Positions 1 to 8,200 of a stretch of 64,000 nucleotides of DNA are shown here, in pieces. The translations under genes were made by a program, and so were the position numbers. The stretch comes from Paraburkholderia acidicola (GTDB lineage: Bacteria; Pseudomonadota; Gammaproteobacteria; Burkholderiales; Burkholderiaceae), in assembly GCF_002362315.1 (NCBI RefSeq), contig NZ_MTZV01000004.1, positions 372,001 through 436,000 of the forward strand, given 5' to 3'. The notes beneath the pieces are model-generated. The model saw nothing but the letters and a program-made list of their open reading frames with translations. It searched no databases and was not told where the DNA came from. The first letter of the stretch is position 1; each line of letters begins with the position of its first letter.

Positions 1-1
1 T

Positions 2-574
2 GGGCAGTTGCGTCTTGCCGTTCCCGACAAACGCTTCACGTTTGATCTTAAGCGGGAGGAATCCCGCTTAAGCGATGTGCTAAGTGCTTATGTTGTGCGT
101 GCACGCATTCCACAACCACAAGCCGTTATCGATCACATCCTGAACGTCCGCTATGATGTAAGCGTGAGTGAGATCTGGCTTGGCAGATCATCCAATGGCC
201 GACCGGCACATACATTTGCAGACGCGATAGGAACCGCACAGGACGCCTTTACGAACGGCCATTACCATGATGTACATTGCTGGGTATTCACCCCAGCGGG
301 GTTTGCAAGAATTTGCCGACAGCTTGTAGAAAACAACCTTCTTCGCATGTCTTGTGCCAAGTTTTTTGACACTGCGCGAAACGAGCTCGAGTTCCATGTC
401 CATATGCAGGAATGCGCGGATGTAGGCTATGCCGCTGCAACCTGGGAGGAGATGGAAAAATTAGCATCACCGCTGCCGCCACGAACGATCGTTGACTGGC
501 GAAAGCTTCAAACGACCATCATCCCTAAGCGACTTCATAACGTAGCTCGCCGCCTGAAGCACCGATTGGCGTAG
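2..574 (+). CDS. class I SAM-dependent methyltransferase, C-terminal part (5' end outside window)
   Basis: The reading frame is open to the left edge, so the real start lies outside the window; the TTG at 8 is internal. The first visible residues (GQLRLAVPDKRFTFD) match the stretch that follows the SAM-binding fold in small methyltransferases found in polysaccharide clusters, where a 'VPDKRFTFD' type segment follows the 'PGG' turn. The remaining part is the variable C-terminal cap, with a His-rich segment near HYHDVHCWVFTP. No SAM motif I is visible because it would lie upstream. It is followed after about 120 bases by a second methyltransferase on the same strand. The acceptor is unknown; a polysaccharide sugar or a lipid-linked glycan is inferred from context only. 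Confidence 0.65.
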   Translation, partial: GQLRLAVPDKRFTFDLKREESRLSDVLSAYVVRARIPQPQAVIDHILNVRYDVSVSEIWLGRSSNGRPAHTFADAIGTAQDAFTNGHYHDVHCWVFTPAGFARICRQLVENNLLRMSCAKFFDTARNELEFHVHMQECADVGYAAATWEEMEKLASPLPPRTIVDWRKLQTTIIPKRLHNVARRLKHRLA

Positions 575-624
575 CGATTTCAAATCTTCAATGTGCGTGT
601 CTGAAAATCGCACAGTGTCCACAA

Positions 625-656
625 CAATCGAGTAAGTGGAGAAATTGCTTCGATTG
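625..656. repeat. inverted repeat ahead of the second methyltransferase
   Basis: CAATCGA (625-631) and TCGATTG (650-656) are perfect complements separated by 18 bases, 40 bases upstream of the ATG at 697. It could be a weak hairpin or a regulator site; nothing in the sequence decides between these. Confidence 0.3.
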
Positions 657-696
657 CCCTGTTGAGCTAATTATTTGGAAATTTATCGAGGCCTAG

Positions 697-1548
697 ATGG
701 ACAGAGTCGACGCATACGAAAAACTTACATCGGTTGCTAGCGATCAGGAAGCCATCTTTCGAGAACTGCGCAAGTTACCAATCGATCTGGTCGCGGATGT
801 ATTGAATTACATTCCACCGGAATATGATGCTGTCCGTCGAGCGTTACCAGCTATGGCACCGGAAGATGTTCAGGTTAGCTGGACGGGGTCGGCCGGACAT
901 ACCCTACTGATGCAAAGTTGCGCATTCGTGCGAGCGTTGGAGAGCGGATTTAACCGTTTTGGAGGCCGTTCACTTGATGGCGCGCGGATACTGGACTACG
1001 GTTGCGGCTGGGGGCGATTGATCCGCTTGATGTACAAATTCACGGAACCCAAAAACCTCTATGGATGTGACCCGTGGGCTCGTTCGATTGAACTTTGTGA
1101 CGAGGCTGGTTTGAAGGCGAACCTTTCTCAGTCGGAGTATTTACCAACTGCACTCCCTTTCGCTGGCGTGAATTTTGACTTGATCTATGCATTTTCCGTC
1201 TTTACTCACTTATCGCAACGGGCCGCATCAGCTGCGCTTGCCGCGTGTCGCAAATCAATCAAACCAGATGGCATCATGGTTATCACTATCCGCCCCGTGA
1301 CGTATTGGGATCATCATGACGAAGCGCAGAACAAGGTGGATCGAGAGCAAATGAAGCGGGATCATGCATCGAAAGGTTTCGCCTTCACGCCGCATGGCCG
1401 CGCCCCAATCGACGGGGATATCACATACGGTGACACGTCGATCACGCTTGAGTACATCCGGCGCCAATGGACTGATTGGGAAATCGTTGGAACGGATTGC
1501 TTTTTGCAGGATCCGTTCCAGACGCTAGTGTTCATGAAACCAAACTAG
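697..1548 (+). CDS. class I SAM-dependent methyltransferase
   Basis: A 283-residue cytoplasmic methyltransferase. SAM motif I is clear at residues 98-107 (ILDYGCGWGR), followed by the acidic strand-2 end (YGCDPW) and a motif IV-like segment (FDLIYAFSVFTHL), which is typical of the Methyltransf_11/25 group. An N-terminal helical extension of about 90 residues precedes the fold. The start has a GAGG ribosome site 6 bases upstream. It sits just outside the transporter arms of the polysaccharide locus and shares strand with the truncated methyltransferase to its left, so it probably modifies the glycan or its precursor. No closer function can be read. Confidence 0.75.
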   Translation: MDRVDAYEKLTSVASDQEAIFRELRKLPIDLVADVLNYIPPEYDAVRRALPAMAPEDVQVSWTGSAGHTLLMQSCAFVRALESGFNRFGGRSLDGARILDYGCGWGRLIRLMYKFTEPKNLYGCDPWARSIELCDEAGLKANLSQSEYLPTALPFAGVNFDLIYAFSVFTHLSQRAASAALAACRKSIKPDGIMVITIRPVTYWDHHDEAQNKVDREQMKRDHASKGFAFTPHGRAPIDGDITYGDTSITLEYIRRQWTDWEIVGTDCFLQDPFQTLVFMKPN

Positions 1549-1658
1549 GTCAGCGGAGGAGTTCACCATGCCCGAATAGGGGCCTTCCGGTGAAGCATAC
1601 CTGTGGCTCGGCGACTTTGTGTTGGGCGGTCACATTGTCGCCTACGCCTTCGCCACCA

Positions 1659-3899
1659 TCAGGCATAAGCGCCGCGGCTAGTCTCCCAGAGACGCTGATG
1701 GTTGACCTTGCAGGCGGGTAGACACATTGCGGCGTACGCCCCAACGATTCCCCATAAAGCACAATAGATCAGCGGAGCCACGTGTAGGTGATCCGCGTGA
1801 GTGATTGGGTCGACTATCCATGTAATGCCGCCATACAGGCAGTACGCGATAAACAGTGCCTTCGGCCATACCGACGCACGATTCGCGAGGTACATGGAGC
1901 CAGCGATGGCCAGCAGGATCACAGATCCATAAGCCATGTGGTGTACGACGGCAATCTGGATGATAAGCAGCGTCATCGCAACAATGCCGAGAAAACCGCA
2001 CCAGATCAGCCGTGTCACGAGGGGATCTGCCTTTCCGCGAATCCATGCCACGAGTGCCGGCAGAACGCCAAGCATCGGGATTCCAACCGTGCGGGCCAGC
2101 ACTGCAAAATCCTTGGCGCGCTGGTTTCCAAGCCAGCTAGGCGAGCGGTTGTCGATAGGGCGATACAGCACCACGTTCCCCGGCACATCACCGAGCAGAT
2201 GGAACGAAAATCGCTTCATTTGAAACCATTTTCCCCATCCCGTCGCACGAAGCGTCTCGAGCATGCTCGTCAACACAGACTTCGCTCGATGGTCGAATCC
2301 CACGTCATTCGCTAACTGAAAACGGGTTAGGGCGTTTCCATGCGGCTGGACGAATGTCGTCCAGATTTGCCATGGCGCCATCACCGCTAATGCAAGTAGC
2401 GTTCCCACCAACAGGATTCGCCAGTCGCGAACCCGGAGGACCGGGAAGAATACGATAAGGAAAGCAATCGCTGCTATCGCATTGCCGGAGTGAGCGAGGT
2501 AGGACAACGCCAACGCCGACGGAATCAACGACAGATTCGAGCGCGGCCGGTCCGGGTCGACCGGTACTGAGAGCATTAGACCGACGGCTAGCAGGATATA
2601 ACCCGCGCCCAGCATCTTCCCCCATATGTACAGGGTGTTGAAGAGTGCGAATGGTGATAGCAGCACAAGCGCGACGAAGAAAGTGCGATGCCGCACCTCG
2701 ATTTTGGTCGCAAACCACGCGACTACGGGAATCCACATCGTGAGGATCGCAATCCCCGCGATTCCATCAGCGTTGTAGACGAAGTCGCTGCCAACAAGCT
2801 CCGCAATCGGTTCGATGAATAACGTCTGGGGAATGATCAGCAAGACGGTCAGCAATGGAGTTCTATCATCCAGAAACCACGGGCCGGCGAGCATGGGACC
2901 ATAACTGTGAGCGAGCGCCTGGGCAAAGACGATCGGATTTTCATTGTCAGTCGACCAGCTCAAGGGCGAGAACATTGCATTTACCGCCCATCGTCCCCCG
3001 CCGTTGTCGATACCCGCTACAAACGATGTGAGGCACATCGCCGCAGCCAGCCACAGAGTCAACGCCGTACGGTGCTGATTCCACACTGTCCTGAGATCAC
3101 CCTTCGCAAATCCCCACGCGCAAAGCCAAATCGATGAAGCAAGAATAGCGACACCCGTTGCGCGCGCCAGAACTGGATTGATAGCCGCTGCGCTGAACAC
3201 AATCATGCCGGCGATGCCGACGCCGATCATCCCTGCCCCGAAGGCGTCGACGTCTTTACGGAACCCCGCTACGATGACGTGCGACGCAAAGAAGATGACG
3301 AGGAGTACGAGCATGGTGGCAGCAACGATCATCTGCTTCACTCCGAACCCGGAATTGGCCAGATAAGTTGCGCGCGACACCTCGAATGGAGTGGCAATGC
3401 CCAGATACGAGTCCGGAGCTGCGGCGTTCGAAACCGCAATCAGACTGACCTCTGATGCACAGAAGGATGCGGGCACGCTCACATACGCAACGCTCCACTC
3501 ATCAAACGTCTGCAAACTGCTGACTATCAGGCGGCGCCCCGAGGCTTTGCATTCGAGATTGATCTCGTCAGCGTTGACGTAGCCGCGATTACCCCCCCTC
3601 TGGAATGGAACTGCCATGTAGTGGGGAGCCTTGAACGGGGGGCTTTCGATAGTTCCTTTCGTTGCCCCTGTCGAACTCCACGTTCTCCACATAGCGAAGC
3701 CCGGGGAATCGAGCATTGTCTGCGGTACCTGCAAGGCAGAGGGCGCATCCTTCAATGGCGGGAACAATCCAGTCTCGGTCCAGCCGCTAGCCACCACAAG
3801 CGGTCGGGGAGCGGATACCTTGCCAAGAGAGAGAATCGCAGCAAGCAGCGCCACGAGGAGGAGTACGCAGACTGAATATTTCGAAGCTCTACTTGACAT
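1659..3899 (-). CDS. polytopic membrane protein, GT-C-like glycosyltransferase candidate
   Basis: 746 residues. One N-terminal membrane helix (about 9-27) leads into an exported beta-rich domain of about 150 residues (35-185), followed by roughly ten or more hydrophobic helices from residue 188 to the end. A loop with GGxWxxN and DNENP around residues 300-322 sits between helices, where GT-C enzymes keep acidic catalytic residues; this resemblance is suggestive only. It is the last gene of the minus-strand run wzt, fusion glycosyltransferase, acyltransferase, this gene, about 100 bases after the acyltransferase. A role in periplasmic glycan modification, for instance transfer from a polyprenyl-phosphate sugar, is inferred. 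It has no resemblance to Wzy or WaaL that I can see. Confidence 0.6.
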   Translation of the reverse strand: MSSRASKYSVCVLLLVALLAAILSLGKVSAPRPLVVASGWTETGLFPPLKDAPSALQVPQTMLDSPGFAMWRTWSSTGATKGTIESPPFKAPHYMAVPFQRGGNRGYVNADEINLECKASGRRLIVSSLQTFDEWSVAYVSVPASFCASEVSLIAVSNAAAPDSYLGIATPFEVSRATYLANSGFGVKQMIVAATMLVLLVIFFASHVIVAGFRKDVDAFGAGMIGVGIAGMIVFSAAAINPVLARATGVAILASSIWLCAWGFAKGDLRTVWNQHRTALTLWLAAAMCLTSFVAGIDNGGGRWAVNAMFSPLSWSTDNENPIVFAQALAHSYGPMLAGPWFLDDRTPLLTVLLIIPQTLFIEPIAELVGSDFVYNADGIAGIAILTMWIPVVAWFATKIEVRHRTFFVALVLLSPFALFNTLYIWGKMLGAGYILLAVGLMLSVPVDPDRPRSNLSLIPSALALSYLAHSGNAIAAIAFLIVFFPVLRVRDWRILLVGTLLALAVMAPWQIWTTFVQPHGNALTRFQLANDVGFDHRAKSVLTSMLETLRATGWGKWFQMKRFSFHLLGDVPGNVVLYRPIDNRSPSWLGNQRAKDFAVLARTVGIPMLGVLPALVAWIRGKADPLVTRLIWCGFLGIVAMTLLIIQIAVVHHMAYGSVILLAIAGSMYLANRASVWPKALFIAYCLYGGITWIVDPITHADHLHVAPLIYCALWGIVGAYAAMCLPACKVNHQRLWETSRGAYA

Positions 3900-3996
3900 G
3901 GCGGCGTGTTGGAATCAGGTCGGGCCGATCATATCATTCTGCTGCACCGGCTCCGTCGATGGAATCGGCGGTCGCAGCCGACTACGTGTGCTCTTG

Positions 3997-5097
3997 CTAA
4001 ACCGCGACAGTGCGACGTAACAACCGAATCAGAATCCGCCCGGCGTTGTTCCCAGGGGTTTCAACGAAGCGATAAGTAACATACGAAATCAGCGTTACCA
4101 CTGCAAGTCCGATCACGAGAGAAACCGCGTAGGCGAAGGTGACGTATGTGAGCCGCCTATAGATGAATCCAAAAACACTGGACATCAGGAACAGCGTCGT
4201 CGCATGGCTGAGGTACACCGAGTAGCTAATCTTGCCGTAAAAGCGCGTGACCGGATTAACGAACCAACCAGGTGCCTTGATCGCTAGACCGATCAACAGG
4301 ACGCCGTAAATGACCGCCTGAACGGTAATCCCGTCGACCTGCTCGGTGTTGATCATCCCGTAGGCAATGGCGAGTAAGCCAAAGAGACCTGCGGCGATCA
4401 GCAACTCGCCGACGCCATGTTGCCGAGCGCGATTCATATCCAGAATCGAATACAGCCGATACGCCACTATCCCAAGAAAAAACGTAGGAATGTGGTGCAG
4501 GAGACTGAAATTGTAGTACGTCGAGGCCACGGACTGGTCAACCACCAGCATCAGAATAACGTAGTGCCAGACCCATCGGCAAAGAAGCGAAACAAGGAAC
4601 ATCGCGACCGCCCGGCCGAAATTCGAAGCGAGCTTGAAAAACAAAGGGAACGCGAGATAGAAAAGCATCTCGACGCCAAGAGTCCAGCTCGCCCAGACAA
4701 ATCCTTGCTCGTGCCCAGGAAAGAAGTTAAGCACAAAGAAAACGCTTCGCGCTATTTCCGCCGGCGAATGGAGTACATCAAAAATAACCTTGTCCCGGAT
4801 GCAATAGAGGACGATCCAGACGTAGAACAGCGGCGCAATGCGAAAGAATCGGCGGATGTAGAAATTTCTGAGAGGGGTGCCTTCGTCCCGTCGACGCGAG
4901 TCCGACGACAGGCACAAGGTAAACGCGCTGACCACAAAGAAGAGGGTCACACCCGAGCCGCCCAAACCTGTGAATGGCGCCAGCCATCGAGGGGCAACCG
5001 CGGCGGGCGTCGTGATGAGACTGAAATGAAAAACGAGTACGTACAATGCCGCAAAGCCACGAAGTGAATCTATAAAGCCGAGCTTTTGAGGTTCCAT
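3997..5097 (-). CDS. acyltransferase 3 family membrane protein (OafA-like)
   Basis: 366 residues with about ten membrane helices and the family signature at the N terminus (FIDSLRGFAALYVLVFHFS), including the Arg-Gly pair and the catalytic His at residue 24. Family members O-acetylate or otherwise acylate extracytoplasmic sugars, taking the acyl group from the cytoplasm. It lacks the C-terminal SGNH domain present in some OafA proteins and is the usual length for the single-domain form. It lies between the big fusion glycosyltransferase and the large membrane protein on the same strand, so O-acylation of the exported polysaccharide is likely. The substrate sugar is not readable. Confidence 0.85.
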   Translation of the reverse strand: MEPQKLGFIDSLRGFAALYVLVFHFSLITTPAAVAPRWLAPFTGLGGSGVTLFFVVSAFTLCLSSDSRRRDEGTPLRNFYIRRFFRIAPLFYVWIVLYCIRDKVIFDVLHSPAEIARSVFFVLNFFPGHEQGFVWASWTLGVEMLFYLAFPLFFKLASNFGRAVAMFLVSLLCRWVWHYVILMLVVDQSVASTYYNFSLLHHIPTFFLGIVAYRLYSILDMNRARQHGVGELLIAAGLFGLLAIAYGMINTEQVDGITVQAVIYGVLLIGLAIKAPGWFVNPVTRFYGKISYSVYLSHATTLFLMSSVFGFIYRRLTYVTFAYAVSLVIGLAVVTLISYVTYRFVETPGNNAGRILIRLLRRTVAV

Positions 5098-5158
5098 TGA
5101 ACGTGAGAAATCAAGGTGAATAACGCGGCATCATACCATTCGAGTCAACTGCCGATTT

Positions 5159-5179
5159 GTGCTCCCCCAGTAGGAGCAC
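5159..5179. repeat. perfect 7-bp hairpin between fusion gene and acyltransferase gene
   Basis: GTGCTCC (5159-5165) and GGAGCAC (5173-5179) flank a 7-base loop in the 168-base gap. On the minus strand no T-run follows, so it is not a classical terminator; it may shape mRNA stability between the two genes. Confidence 0.4.
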
Positions 5180-5265
5180 GAACGCAAACCACCGATGCGC
5201 CGCGCCCCATTCTTGGACCTCCCAAAAGCCAAGCAAAGACCCAGTGTCTAGGTTCCCCGCACAGG

Positions 5266-8200
5266 CTAATCTCCGGAAACCGCTGACACCTGCTCAAGCA
5301 CCCGTTCATCGAGATTGAACTGCGAGCAAAGGTGACGAACATATGCGTCAGCGATCGTAACAATCGAAGCATCAAGGTCGTACTTCTCTCTAATCCACAA
5401 CTGAATGCTGCGAATCTCCCTCAATTGGGCTTCACCAAAGCCGCCGATAGTAACGCTGTTGCCATGGCGGCGATGCAAATTGAGAGAATCGGGCACAAAC
5501 GAGACCTTGCCCGCCTCCATGACTCGCAGATAGACCATCCAGTCGCCGGCGACACGGAAGCGACGTACCTCGTCAAAGTGTGACTGCAACACGTTCGACA
5601 ATTCACGACGACGAAATACAACTGCGCTGGCATTCGGAATGGTGTTCTTGATGGCCAGTGCCTCTCGAATCTCCACAACACCCGAGTTCAAGTACGGCTC
5701 GCTCCACTTCGTTGTAGAGATATCGGCCACATAGTCGCCATAGTGCTCCGAGATGAGCTCACCCGATCCGGCCATTTGCTTGGATTCGCAATAGCTTAGG
5801 ACAGCGTCTGCGTCCTCGAATCCGGCGATCACCGTTGGCAGAAATTCGGGAAGCGCAAGATCATCTGCCTCCGCGATCCAAATATAGTCGCCATGCGCGA
5901 GCTCTACACCACGCTTCCATTGCGCGAACACCGATCCCGAGTTGACTTCGTTCACAATCAAACGGTTGTCTACTGGCTGATTGGCAAGCTTCGCCTTGAT
6001 AACGTCTACGCTTCCATCCGTCGAACAGTCGTCAAGTACGATCACTTCATAAATTGGATACTTTTGTTTGAAGATCGAATCGAGTCTTCCATCGACGAAG
6101 CGCGCGTAGTTGAAATTGGGAACAATTACCGAAACACGCTTGAATCCACATCCGAGCATGTCGAGTAGATCAAACAGATAGTGTCGGAATGAAAACTCTT
6201 CAGCAATAATATGAGCACCCGTGGCCCCTAACTCATGCGCTCGTTCAGGATTGTCTAGCAGGCTTTGAACGGCGCTGGCGAATGCAGAGACATCCTCAAA
6301 CGGCACCAGCAACCCACAGTCCCGAGCCAGAAGCTCGCATGAACCTGTCGCATCTTCAAAGGCAACAACCGGCAACGCTGCCTCCAAGGCCTCAAGCACC
6401 ACGGACGGAAATGGATCTTCACGGGAGGTTACCGCCAGGACATCTGCGCCCGCGTAGTAAACATCCGTGTCCGATTCGAGCCCCGGGAAAATGAAGTGCG
6501 AGCGAGCGGCGTGTTGCTTCAAACGCCCTTCGATTTGACTCCGCATCTGCGCTTCCCAATGGCCTACCCAAACGAAATACACGTCCGGTTGTTGGGTGAC
6601 TAACTTGTCTCCTGCCTGTACAAAAAGATCTACTCCCTTCCGAAAATCCGCAAAGCCAACACCCAGTACGATCCTCGCGTTCTTCGGCAAGTGAAGCTTC
6701 TCGCGAAGCGCAGACCGCGCACGTTCCCTATCATTCCGAAGTGCATTTCGCTTATAGAGCCCTTGCGGTCGAAGGTGGGCGCGCTCACCCAACGCGGGCA
6801 CCAGTCGTTCGAACGAACGTTGAACGGACGTCGCGGGAAACACAACGGCTGACGCATACTCGCCAATCTGCTCTGCGTGGCGCTCCAACTGATATTTGGC
6901 AAGCATGCCCTGCAGTTCGTGGACAAGCACGACGCACCTAAGACCGCCTCGCGCGAGAACACCGGCAAACAATCCAGACACGGTCGTATTGCAGATCGCG
7001 TTACTGAATCCCTGTCGGGCGAGTCGCTGTACCAACGTACGAGCCTCGTCTCCTTCGGGATTCAATCCGCTCAGATCGTGTACCGCACCCCAACGCGCAA
7101 ATTCAGCCTTCAGAGGGCCATCACCAAGCAGGACCGTGACAACCTCAACACCGAGATCCGTAGAGAGGGTTCGGACAAGATTCAACGCAAGATATTGAGC
7201 GCCATGTGGATGGGCGTCATGCGATACGACCACAATACGACGTCGGCTTGTAATCGTGCTGGCTCGCGTCAATGCATCATTGGTTGCGTGCAGCCACGCG
7301 TACCCGTATTTGCGATCGGGCTCCAGGTGTGCACCTTCTGCCCACTCGTTCCATGCGTTGATGAAGACAAGCCGCTCGTCGGGTGCTTCAATACTGTGGA
7401 TAGTGTCGACGGCTGCGTTATACAACCACTCCTGGTAAAACTTTGGCGTGGAGCCAATGAATGCTGTTCCGCGACCTGGCTTACGTGCCTCGTTGTCCCA
7501 AGACGGCGTGACTCCACGAAACAACCGGTACTCCGGAGTCTCATATGAGCGGCTTCTCTCCAGATAGTGTGTCCAGTCCAGCACATGCCCGGCAAAATTA
7601 TGGTTGATAAGCGTTACATCACCGGCCTTTGACGGCGGTTGACTGTTATTTGGCGGAAACTCCACTGCGGCGTCGAACCCATATTCGCGCGGATCCACTT
7701 TCTCAAAAGATTGCGTGTACGCCAGATAAAGTTCACCCAATCCGTTTTCCCGTGCCCACGCTCGCCAACGTTCAACCGTAGCTTTCGCATCTGGAAGCAG
7801 GTTCGGCCGGTACACCATGAGGTACGGACGTCCACCGACGCGGATATATCTCGGATCGCGCATATATCGGGCAACGTGCTCAATAAACGCGATGTCGTCC
7901 TCCGGAGAATGGTGCTGCGAAATAAGCAGTTCCTGGTCGAGACCATCCCACCGGCGCGTCCAATTCTCGTTTGCCCAGCAAAGGCAAAACGGCAGATCAA
8001 ATTCCTCATGCTCGAGATACTGGAGAATGGGGGCTTCCATCAAGCGCTTGCCACCGAACCAGTAAAAGTAGAAACAGAAGCCGCCGAGACCTGCAGCCTT
8101 CGCCAGTTCAACCTGGCGGCGTTGCACGTCAGGTATGCGCAGGTCGTAAAAGCCAAGCTCGCCAGGCAGATGCGGTTGATAGTGTCCCGTAAACTGCGGC

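Noticed and set aside
3997..5097. Considered as Wzy polymerase
   Set aside because: The RGFAALYVLVFH signature and His24 assign it to the acyltransferase 3 family.
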